A stretch of 64,000 bases of DNA. Source: Symbiotaphrina buchneri. Its lineage: Eukaryota > Ascomycota > Symbiotaphrinales > Symbiotaphrinaceae. Of the stretch, positions 32,105 to 42,048 are shown one piece after another. Numbering within the stretch: the stretch's first letter is position 1; each line of letters starts with the position of its first letter. Both the position numbers and the translations under genes were made by a program. The stretch covers positions 248,001 through 312,000 of the forward strand of contig BCIG01000031.1 in NCBI GenBank assembly GCA_001599915.1, read 5' to 3'. Below the pieces are notes generated by a model. That model was not told the DNA's origin and did not search any database. It saw only the letters and a program-made list of their open reading frames with translations.

Positions 32105-35100
32105 ATGGCGCCTTCGAAGAAACCTGGTGGACAAGCAACGCCTGCCGAGGTAGCACTGGTCCAGCTCAAAAATTGCCTCGTCAACCTCCCCTCGGCGCTG
32201 GTATCCGTGCTTCTCAATGCGAATACAGTAGGACGACGCCCGTCGCATAACATTTTTCCGTTTCGCTGATTATTACTGGATAGGCAGCACAGAATGTCGT
32301 TGTGGAGTTGACGTACCGTAGCTCCCGCAGTTCGTCAAGTTCTGCAAGCTCGAGCAGCCAGAAATCAGTCTATGTAGGATGGACGGGCATGCCGAGCAAG
32401 CGCAAGCTTGCGCCTATAGTGGGAAGGGATGGCCTAAACGGAAGCAGAAATACCGGGTCTTCTTCTCAGCAGGAAGTGGCCCTGGTCGAGATTGACAACA
32501 CGTTCGCACAGACGTTGGGCTTGGATGAAGGTCAAAAGGTACGCTGGCTGCTTCCTTGAAATGGGAATATGCTGAGAGGGACCAAGGTCGGCATATTATT
32601 ACACCTTGATCCACCTATAGCGCATACTGTCAATATAGAACCTTTAACGCCGGCGGACTGGGAGAGTGAGTGTCCGGACTTCTATCGAATTGAGTTACTA
32701 AGACTGACTGGGCAATCCGCAGTCATCGAACTACATGCGACATTCCTTGAATTAAACCTGCTATCTCAGATACGGGCACTACCGAATCCGTCCTATAATC
32801 ATTCCTCCGCTGGACTCCCACAAGGCGGGCATCCTTTGACACTGCATCTTTCGCCGACTTCAACAGCAAGTATAATCGTTACTTCGTTGTTACCACCAAT
32901 TAGTCCGTCGTCGCCGTTTGCAAAGATCTCTCCAGACGCCGAAGTTATCGTAGCTCCGAAAACTCGACAGAAATCTTCGAGAAGCAACGACAAGGAAAGT
33001 AGAAGCGTTGCAAGCACTTCACGAAGAAGCGCAGGCGGCAGGAGTGGTGTGAGTGCAGTACGCAAAAAGGAAGACTCGTCCGGAAAGGCTGCACTATTCT
33101 TTCGGGGCGTGGACCGAGGTGTTGGTGGGGAGTGGTTTGAAGACGCAGAAGACCTGATGAACCAGGGACTTAGGGTCTGGTTAGACAGGGACGTCCTCGC
33201 ATCGAAGATTCTCAGGGGAGTGGACTTTGTCAAAGTCACTTTGGTTAAGCCTGCAGGTCTACAGGTGCCAATTGAAACTCAACAGCAACCGCAAGGAGCG
33301 CAAGGCGATGCCAGCTCAACCGATGCTATCAAGCCAAGCCCTTCGGTGATTGCACGCGTATCTATATGGGATGATGGGCCTGACAGTCAACATGTTGCAT
33401 TGTCTTCCGAACTCTGTTCGTCCTTAGGATCAGAAGGTATGGTTGGCGGTATTGTACGGATCGAAGCTGCGCCGCCGCAGCTCACGAAAAGTGCGGTCAA
33501 GTCTTTGAAAGTCTATCCATTTGTCCCACATTCTTCCATCCAGTCTGAAGGGCTGCGCTTTGGCAGCGAGACGAAGGCTGAACGAGAGGAATCTTCCAAC
33601 TGTCTCAGGTCCATGTACGGAAGGACAGAAGAGGATAAGCGAAGTCTCCTGGATGGCCCTTTGACCGATGGGATGGCGCTTCCGAGTCCGGGTGACAATC
33701 TGGACGCAAGAGGCTGGAGTGGCGGTATCATCAAATTCGACCCTCCAGTATCGCAAAATGCGTCAAACAAAACGTCTCCTCTTGGATGGCTATTAGGTTC
33801 CGAGCTCAGGCTCACTATTGATGTCCAGGCCCCTATTCCGCGCCCGCAGGTGTTTCAACAGCCTACAAGTGGGGGACAGATAAACTCTCAACGTCCTACA
33901 ATGGTTGGAATTGACACTTTAATCGGGCAGTTGATGGGTCATCTTACGCATTCCTCATCAGCCCTAGTTGCTGGAGGTATGGGATCGGGCAAGACATCTC
34001 TGGCACATCATATCTCACACCGGTTGAAGAACGAGTACCTATTTCATACAGAATTCTTCCCGTGTCAGAAGCTTGTCACAGATGAGACACGTGTCTCTTC
34101 TATCAAAGAGACTATTAATCGTTTGTTCATGGCTGCATCGTGGGGAGCAAGGCCCACAGGGAGGGCTGTTGTCATCCTTGATGATTTGGACAAACTTTGT
34201 CCTGTAGAAACAGAGTTGCAAGTTGGCGGGGAGAATGGCCGCAGTCGCCAGATCAGTGAAGTGATCTGCGCCATTGTGAGAAATTATTGCACAGCGGAAT
34301 CTGGTGTTGTCCTTCTTGCGACTGCCTCTAGCAAAGAATCGTTGAACAACGTAATTATTGGAGGACACGTTATTCGAGAGATCACTGCATTGAAGGCGCC
34401 TGACAAGGAGGGTAGGCGGCGCATCCTGGAGCTACTTGCCCTCCAAGATAGCGCTCGCGCATCAACAGAAAAAATGAATGGTCACGGAAGTGGACACAAA
34501 AAAGAAGATGGTATGGCTTGGATGGACGGATCGAGTACCGGAAGTCGTCCAACGTCTTCAAATGAAATGGAAGGCTTTGTGGTCGACCGAAATCTGGATT
34601 TCCTGCATCTGGCTGGCCAGACGGACGGCTATATGCCCGGTGACTTGGTTCTACTGGTTTCCCGTGCACGGAATGAAGCTCTTATTCGCTCTCTTGAACA
34701 TAGTGGCGAAGACAACAGCTCGTCTACTATTGAACTCGGCCAGAAAGACTTCGAACGAGCTCTTAAAGGTTTTACACCCGCCTCTCTTCGGAATGTGACA
34801 CTACAGACGTCTACCACAACCTTCGACTCAATTGGTGGCCTTCATGCTACCCGCAAGACACTCCTTGAAACCCTCCAATACCCTACTACTTACGCCCCTA
34901 TATTTGCGCAGTGTCCTCTACGACTGCGATCTGGTCTACTACTATATGGCTACCCTGGGTGCGGAAAGACCCTTCTAGCCAGTGCCGTAGCAGGTGAGTG
35001 TGGTCTGAACTTCATCAGCGTTAAAGGTCCCGAGATCTTGAACAAGTACATCGGCGCCAGCGAGAAAAGTGTCCGTGATCTCTTTGAACGGGCGGAAGCT

Positions 35101-36009
35101 GCGCGACCTTGTGTACTCTTCTTTGATGAGTTCGACAGTATCGCGCCCAAAAGAGGCCATGACTCCACTGGTGTGACTGATCGTGTTGTCAACCAACTTC
35201 TGACGCAAATGGATGGTGCCGAGGGCCTTACAGGCGTCTATGTTCTCGCTGCTACATCCCGCCCTGACCTCATTGACCCGGCGCTTCTTCGTCCTGGACG
35301 TTTGGATAAGTCCCTCCTATGCGACCTTCCCAGTTTCAATGACCGCATTGACATCCTACGGGCTCTGAGCAAGAAACTGAAACTAGCCGATGACGTTCTC
35401 AATCCAGCAGCTCTCCATGACCTTGCTCGGATGACGGATGGCTACTCAGGAGCGGATCTACAGGCAGTTGTGAGCAACGCGCAGCTCGAATCCATCCACG
35501 AAGTGCTTGATCTCCAGGCACAAGAAGCCGAGGAAAGAGGTGTGGCGTCACGATCACGCAAAGGAAAGCCAGAAAAGGGGAGATCCACAGGCCACACAAG
35601 AGACTTTCTGCAATTCCGCTTCGGAGCTGAAGAGGACGAGAAAGAAGCCCGCGAGCGCAGTATGGCCGGGACCAACAGGTCGAAACAGCTTGCGGAAGCT
35701 GCTGCCATTGCCGCAAAACTGGAGGCTATCAAAGTGGCTCGGCGGAATGCGAGGTTGGCGCAGCGCGGTGAAACAGTGGCGGATGCCGAAGATGCCGCCA
35801 ATGGGGCCCAGGAGGGTAAGAAGGAAAGGCAAGTGGTGATCAAATGGAAGCATGTGATTAAGGCACTGGAAACAACCAAGAGCTCCATATCAGCGCAGGA
35901 AAGGAGGAGATTGGAAAGCATCTACAGAGAATTTGTTGTCGGCAGGAATGGGGAGATGCCGAGTGGCCAAGGGCCTACCGAGGTGGGCGGCAGAAGTAGT
36001 CTGATGTAA
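32105..36009 (+). CDS. pex1: Peroxisomal biogenesis AAA-ATPase Pex1
   Basis: Type II AAA+ ATPase that, with Pex6, pulls ubiquitinated Pex5 receptor out of the peroxisomal membrane so that matrix protein import can cycle. Exons 32105-32227, 32293-32538, 32587-32665 and 32723-36009 give 1244 aa. The N-terminal double-psi-barrel/adaptor domain is followed by a degenerate D1 ATPase (Walker A GMGSGKTS, Walker B VVILDDLDKL) and a canonical D2 (GYPGCGKTLLAS, VLFFDEFDSIAPKRG, second region of homology near TSRPDLIDPALLRPGR). The third intron (57 nt, GTGAGT donor, CTGAC branch) is free of stops and in frame; removing it restores DWEIIELHATFLE, conserved in the family. The first acceptor (CACAG) is the least certain splice. 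An upstream ATG at 32088 opens a 21-codon frame overlapping the start. Confidence 0.95.
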
Positions 36010-36384
36010 CGGGTTTGTAAAAGTTGAGCATAGCCTTATATATCCAGCATTTGCGGTCGTTGGGCTGAACCAGCTTGAATGAATGCATCTTGATATCGAT
36101 CCGCTGCAGCCTTAGTGTCGTGGGACAGAAATGGTCATGATCGATTGGGTTGAGACACCCAGTCATGGCATAATAGGGGGAACGGAACACCAAGCAGTAA
36201 TGGATTCCAATCCAAACTCATGTTGCAAGGTTGAGAATAGAATGCCATGTTTCATTCTTCAAGACGCCGTTATGCGAAGAAGTTCAACCCGAGAATCGTG
36301 TGTCGAGCGACCGTCATCCATTTTCAACTCAGCCCACCAACGCGGAAATCTCCATCCACCTTCCTCATCTGCAACGACCCAGGC
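36010..36384. other. Convergent 3' spacer, pex1 / rps28
   Basis: 375 bp between two 3' ends; probable polyadenylation regions, no gene seen. Confidence 0.5.
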
Positions 36385-36772
36385 TTATCTCAGTCTCCTG
36401 GCCTCACGTTCGGATTCGAGCAAGCAGAGAATGTCATCCTCGCGGACTGCAGAACGAAAGTCAGCACTTATGCTACTCAGTTGGTCTCGACACCAATTCC
36501 AGCAAAGATGCCACTGCAATATTATGGTCTGGAGGATTTCGTACCTGGGCCCTTGACGTTCCGGATGATGCTACGGGTCTGGTCGTCCATGAACTCAACG
36601 CGCACCTGGGTAACACCACCACGCGAGCCTAGGGAAATATCAGCCACTGCCCCTGATTCCAAAGCATCCGGAATATAATGCCCGCTTCATAAAAGTATTG
36701 GGAAAGCATACCGGTACGGCCGAGAACGCGGGTCACCTTGACGAGCTTGACGGGAACTTTTGAGGAATCCAT
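36385..36772 (-). CDS. rps28: 40S ribosomal protein S28 (eS28)
   Basis: Small-subunit protein near the mRNA exit site. Three short exons (36712-36772, 36545-36628, 36385-36446) with introns of 83 and 98 nt give 68 aa, exactly the family length. The spliced protein reads [20 protein letters not shown], then [20 protein letters not shown], then [20 protein letters not shown], ending in EREARRLR. It is too broken up to show as a single long frame and is easily missed. It is divergent from his1 over about 700 bp. The comparatively long introns for so small a gene are usual for ribosomal protein genes. Confidence 0.97.
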
Positions 36773-37470
36773 GGTGTTGGATACTAATGGCGCAGCGTCA
36801 GCATTTCCAGCGCCAAAACAACCATTGCATAACTGAGCGGGGACGACTGACTTGTGTATGGCTTGTTTCAAGAGTCGATACCTTCACAAAAGCTGTCGTC
36901 GTCGGCGCTGATCTGAACTGATGGCACGAATGGGGCAAAATTCGAGGAAGTTCGCTTAGTGGGAAGGTGAGGGTTTGTAAAGTCGCTTGCCCTACAGAGC
37001 CGCACCTTGTTGCTTTTGGGTAGGGAGCGCCAAGCCCGAACCAGGGGACGAAGTCGCCGATGCAACTCCCCGCCAAAATGATGACGCTCATGCATAGGAA
37101 AATTCACGGCGACTCCGAAACATGAGATAGGGGATACTCTCGTAGAGCATATATATACGCTGCACATTTACAATTGTAGCAGCGATGGAACTTGATATAG
37201 ACGTAATGAAAGCCCATAGTCTTAGAATCGCATTTCTTTGTAGCCATTTGTCCCAGTACCGCTGTTTTCGATATGACCGTGCGACTCTCCACCGCCTCCA
37301 GTGATCTGCCGCACGTGGGGCACAAAGTGCAAGCACCTTTCTCCGGACATCACCCATCTACGCCACAGGAAGCAGTACGCGTGCGACGACAACACAGAAT
37401 TGCTGGCGATCACCAAGGCCTTCGCCTTTTTGGTCATCGCAATCGGGCAACAATGCATCAAGATGGCGGC
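36773..37470. other. Divergent promoter region, rps28 / his1
   Basis: About 700 bp with a CT-rich tract just upstream of rps28 and a TATA-like CATATATATA at about 37147-37156. No coding sequence seen. Confidence 0.5.
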
Positions 37471-38643
37471 ATGGTCAGCCAGTGAGTCACGATTCCAGAT
37501 CTTCTCCTGCATCAGCATACTGACCGGAGGAACAGCCTAAACGAACGGTTACTGTTCGCCGTCCCAAAAAGTGCGCCCTCGAGTCTCCCAATGGTTAGAT
37601 AAAACGGACGCTAACGAAATCCTTGCAGAGGGCCGCCTCCAACAAGCCGCCCTTGATCTCCTGAACGGCTCCGACATCCAGTTCCGGCGCGAACACCGCC
37701 TCGACATCGCCCTCGTGAAGAACCTCAACATCGCGCTCGTCTTCCTGCCCGCGGCCGACATCCCCACCTTCGTAGGTGAGGGCCGCGTCGACATCGGCAT
37801 CACAGGCCGCGATCAAGTTGCCGAGTATGAAGCCGTAGCGCCGCCCACTCCCGACACCGGCGTCGAGGAGGTCATGGACCTGGGCTTCGGCGCGTGCAAG
37901 CTGCAGGTCCAGGTACCGGAGAACGGAGAGATCAAGGACCCGAAGCAGCTCGTCGGCCGCAATGTCGTCACCAGCTTTACGAACCTGGCTGAGGCGTACT
38001 TTGCCAAGCTGGAGGGCCACGAGCAGGGGCCCGTCGTCAATGGCCAGGTCAATGGCACGACGAAGCTGAAGACGAGGATAAAGTACGTGGGGGGTAGTGT
38101 GGAGGCTGCTTGTGCGCTGGGTGTGGCGGACGGGATCGTGGATTTAGTGGGTAAGTTGACATGCATTCCAGCAAGGGGCGTGGAACAAAGCTCACAACTG
38201 CCGCCAGAGTCTGGAGACACCATGCGCGCGGCGGGCCTGAAGGCCATCGACACAGTGATCGAGAGTACAGCGGTGCTCATCAAGTCAAGAAAGCCTTCGG
38301 ATCCCGAGCTCGTCGACCTGATTGCTCAGCGGATACGTGGTATCATCGGTAAGCCGCCGATCTACATGATTCTACGTTTATCAGTGCTAATTCGGAATCT
38401 GTGTAGCCGCCCAACGTTACGTCCTCTGTCAATACAACATCGAGCGGTCCAAGCTCGAGGTAGCCACCAAGATCACGCCCGGCAAGCGGGCTCCTACAAT
38501 TACAGCGCTGGAGGAGGAGGGTTGGGTAGCCATCAGCTCGATGGTGGAGAAGAAGGCCATCGCGACGGTTATGGATGAGTTGACCGCAGCGGGCGCGCAG
38601 GATATCTTGGTGCTGTCAATTGCCAACTCAAGAACTGGTTGAA
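37471..38643 (+). CDS. his1: ATP phosphoribosyltransferase (histidine biosynthesis step 1)
   Basis: Condenses ATP and PRPP to phosphoribosyl-ATP, the committed, histidine-inhibited step. Five exons (37471-37481, 37530-37570, 37629-38150, 38208-38348, 38408-38643) give 316 aa of the long HisG form with a C-terminal regulatory ACT-like domain. The first coding exon is only 11 nt: MVSQ-NSLNERLLFAVPKKG has the same N-terminal length as other fungal His1 proteins, supporting this start over an out-of-frame ATG 8 nt upstream. Landmarks are GRLQQAALDLL, EGRVDIGITGRD, VADGIVDLVESG and the PRPP/regulatory region ending in VLSIANSRTG. Intron 3 (57 nt) has no stop and keeps frame. A Gcn4/CpcA-type TGAGTCA overlaps the first splice donor. 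Confidence 0.95.
37483..37489. promoter_or_regulatory. Gcn4/CpcA-type TGAGTCA site in his1 intron 1
   Basis: TGAGTCA is a perfect general amino-acid control element. It lies at the 5' end of intron 1, 12 bp after the his1 ATG, overlapping the GTGAGT donor. Histidine genes are classic targets of this control, but the position inside the gene is unusual and the match may be incidental to the splice donor. Confidence 0.35.
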
Positions 38644-38881
38644 ACATGCATGACATTTTGGTTTTGGGTAGCACCTGGATTTAGGATTGCGCTTGTAGAT
38701 AGATAATACCATTCAAAAATAGATGTATATCATGGTTCTCGATTTACCGTTGTCCGCCCTGCGCCGGTACTACTCCAATACCCTAAGGAAAGCAAACTCC
38801 ATCCGGCAAGTAAGCATCATCCAATAAGATCACGCTTCATCTGGAGGCAATGTATACGTGAATCATCGTCATATTCATCCC

Positions 38882-39568
38882 TCACACCAGTTCACTCTTC
38901 GTCGCCCAACCGCGACCAAGCCAGCCAAGAACCAATCCAATGCCGACCAGCCAAAACACAGCGCAGGCAACAATGCCGACCACCACCGCTCTCCTCAATT
39001 CAAACGCATCCACGAGCTCCATCCGGAAGATCTTGCCCTTCTTGACATGCCAGGAATCCCCAGCACCCTCGCGCGGCAAACCGTCTGCCCTGTCTCGGGC
39101 CGCTGGTGACCCCGCTGGGCTCTGGCTACGGATGTGGGTTGCCAGGCCGGGGGAAGCGTGGCTCGAGCGCGTGAAGAAAGAGGGGATGTGGATGTTGATG
39201 CGCTGGCCAGCTGCGGACGCAGTGGAGGTGAGGCGGTGCAGGTTGAAGGAGTCGATCAGGAAGAGGGAGAGCAGGAAGGAGACCATGGTGAGTGGGGTTA
39301 GGATATACTGTGCGCGAGGAGGAAGTTAGTCAACGGCCGCAAGATGACAGGGCGGGGGAGGGAACGGTCGTACATGTGTATACCAGGACTCCTGCTGGTC
39401 CGGTGGAGGAGGGATGGTGATGATTGAAGGATCACTCTGTGATCCTGTTGGCATTGAGGCTGTAGCAGACTTCCTAGATTGGCCATCTGGTGTCGCAGCC
39501 CTTGCGCGCATGGAGTTCCCCTCCTGGCTGGCTTGGAGTGAAATGGATGTTGTTGCTGCTGCCATCAT
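38882..39568 (-). CDS. Small two-pass membrane protein, function unknown
   Basis: Two exons (39374-39568, 38882-39307; GTACGA donor, CTAAC branch site) give 206 aa. The first 65 residues are soluble and Ser/Pro-rich (IITIPPPPDQQES). A hydrophobic segment (MVSFLLSLFLIDSF) starts just after the splice, followed by a polar basic stretch and a second membrane segment near the C-terminus (VVVGIVACAVFWLVGIGLVL). Both exons contribute to a coherent membrane layout, so I treat this as a real gene. No family recognised; possibly an ER or mitochondrial membrane protein conserved in ascomycetes. Confidence 0.7.
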
Positions 39569-40293
39569 GTCTGGAACGGGTGATAGTAGGCACCAGATGT
39601 GCACGACAGGTGAAGGAACATCCTCCTGTAAATGGTATTTGAAGCTTCTGCCTTTCAAATTCGAGCTATTGAAGAATATTTTAGCAGAGAATCTGGTCTG
39701 CAGCGCATGTCGGAGCCGCGCGGAAAGTCGGCCTCTCGGAGGTCACGGAAAACATTAAAATGCGAATGCGAGGCTGAGGGCAAACCAATACGATCTTTCG
39801 GTACGCAATACGCGTATTCGGAGAACAATGACGCATTTCTTGGCAACGAGGGATCGGGCACTTGCCCTCTTCTGTCAAAAGGGCGGACCGGATAGTTGAT
39901 TCGTTTCAAGAAGGTCTCAGGAACACAGATTTGTTGACAGCATGCTTCAATATTTTTGCATCTGATGTTGTTCTTATGCTGGGCAACTGTTCCTCCAGCT
40001 GCTTCGAGACACCTCGGTCCTTGGAAGTGATCGGACCTCCTCCCGTCGCTATCATGCTCTCTACGTCGGCCATCAAATCGTAATGAACTAATCCCCTGTC
40101 CAGAACCATTGAACGCCCTCTAGCTGCAAAAGAATGACAGCTGTATCTAATCTTACATCCACCGGGCACTCATTTCCGCCTGCCTAATCAATCCGCGGAG
40201 GGCTCTTGGACTGGTCTTTCTTGTCAAGAGGGCTTGCACTAGTCCTAAAGCTGTCAGAAGTCTTTTCCTCGATACGGGGCTCAGGACCAATGC
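39569..40293. other. Intergenic, no gene seen
   Basis: Upstream of the small membrane protein gene and downstream of denA. Short open frames only. Confidence 0.5.
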
Positions 40294-41347
40294 TCACGAT
40301 CTCCGTCTTTCTCCTTCCCGTCTGAAAGCTTCGATGATCTTCAACATCTCACGGCGTGCAGCTGTGGCGTCGACGTTCTTTCCTCCCATGCTCATGCTCA
40401 CCTTTTCTCTCGCATTGGCCTGCAGCAGCCGGCGAAGCAGCAGATGTCTCATCTCCACACAGACATATACTCCGCAGTCTGAGCCGTTATCCTGCTGCGG
40501 ACTATCGTCGAGATTGACAAATCTGAGTTGTTTGCCGAGAAGCGCGCCTAGCTTTTGCGTTGCAACTAAGGCTTCATCTTGATTCGTGGGCAGGAGAGAG
40601 TCGTAATGGAAAGCCACTCCATCGATGACGCTGACGAGAAGTAAGGACCAATGTGAGCCGCCTTCTGCTACTTCAACATTCCTGCAATCATTGATTGGGA
40701 GAAAGATGTGGGTCGTCTTGCTGAAGTCCGGAAGAGCATCTTTCAATGTCAATGGATCCTTTGTCTGTACGAGCATGAATGACATCGAGGGGCGGAGTAG
40801 GACGATGTGAGAGTTCGGATATTGGCTAAGGTGCTCTCGTTCCAGATATCTTCGAATTATCAGCAAACCATTCTTAACAGTATGCCTTGCTGTGCAGTGA
40901 TACTGAATGCAGACTGTATGTACGTCGAAGGCTGATGGACTTACTCTTCCCAAAAGGCGATACACTACAAATGAATCAGTAAAATATCGTTCAGAAATCC
41001 ATATTTGACGTACATTGTCGGTAAGCCAGTCATTCTTGAGTGTATCAATATCCTCCTTTGTCACTAAGTTCCATGAGCACGTTGAGAAATCGAAAGTATG
41101 AGACGGATATCGAATATAGACGTACAGCGGATGTCATGATCTTCTGCCAAGTTAGCCTCCAGTTAGCAGTATGAGGAGAGCGTGAAACACGTACAGCTGA
41201 GATACGGGTCGTCCGGATTCAACTGTCGATATTCATACGTGATTAGTGCCATATCTTCATATCGATGACTCAGAATATTTCACGTACATTGTCGCCAAAG
41301 TGCCTACTGACCCTCCCCCCGAACGGGTGGAAGCCGCCGTAAGACAT
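40294..41347 (-). CDS. denA: NEDD8-specific protease DenA/DEN1 (Ulp1-type C48 cysteine protease)
   Basis: Removes NEDD8 from proteins and processes its precursor; in Aspergillus nidulans DenA governs asexual development together with the COP9 signalosome. Six exons (41288-41347, 41195-41222, 41126-41140, 41014-41063, 40945-40964, 40294-40849) give 242 aa. The catalytic triad is visible: His124 in GGSHWSLLL, Asp141 in FHYDSLLP and Cys183 in GSDCGVYVC, with the oxyanion Gln just before (SPQQDNGSDCG). Exons 3 and 5 are micro-exons of 15 and 20 nt; they restore YHDIR and CIAFWEEYLER, matching the conserved start of the fold. Four of the five donors are GTACGT, and the junctions of introns 1 and 4 are nearly identical over 20 bp. 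Confidence 0.9.
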
Positions 41348-42048
41348 GCGATGCTGGGTCGATTATCTGGATAGCGATTTGCTCGAATCGTACCGCACAG
41401 CTTCAAGATGCTGAAGGTATGCGCGCTAACGGGTCTCAGACAATTAATGTCTAAGATTCGACGTGAAAGTCGCTACCCGTTCACTCCACAGAATGAAGTG
41501 GCTGTCAGCGGGAGATGCAAGTTTGCAGTGCTTGAACAAAGGACGGATGCGACAAACCTGATCGGGACGCGAGCGTGCACGCGTAATGTGTTTACACGAT
41601 TCAAGGCGGTCCTGGCAGCAACAAAGAACGGTTCGACTGCAGATTCTAGAAGGGATTGAGACAAAGTCAGGCAGGGTATCTCCACGGGTTCCGGCGTCTG
41701 AGGGAGTCGATGGAGTCGCTGACAGAAAAGGATTCAAACATGACGGCGTAATTACTCGCGCGTCTTGGGTGCCACTTCTGGTGACGGCGGGCGCTCGGAC
41801 CATGTCGGGTTCTGGGGTAAATATTGGCCGGCACGTCATAGGCGATCGGATAGCGACTAAGACTTCGAAGGGACCAATAGGCGAGAGATTCAGAGTGAAG
41901 ATGGACGCGCTTGTTGAGCTCTAACCTGCTAATGATCTAAGATCCGTACGAGAGAGCCACAATTACCATGTCGAGCATCAGACCGCTGCTATTCAAATAG
42001 AAAATACAAGATCCACTTTCTGCCCTCCTATTAGCTAACGTCCCTTGG
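41348..42048. other. Promoter region of denA and 3' region of the disordered protein gene
   Basis: Contains one ACGCGT at 41579-41584. No gene recognised in the short open frames. Confidence 0.5.

Noticed and set aside
41579-41584. Single ACGCGT box upstream of denA
   Set aside because: One copy in 700 bp is expected often enough by chance, and denA is not a known cell-cycle gene.
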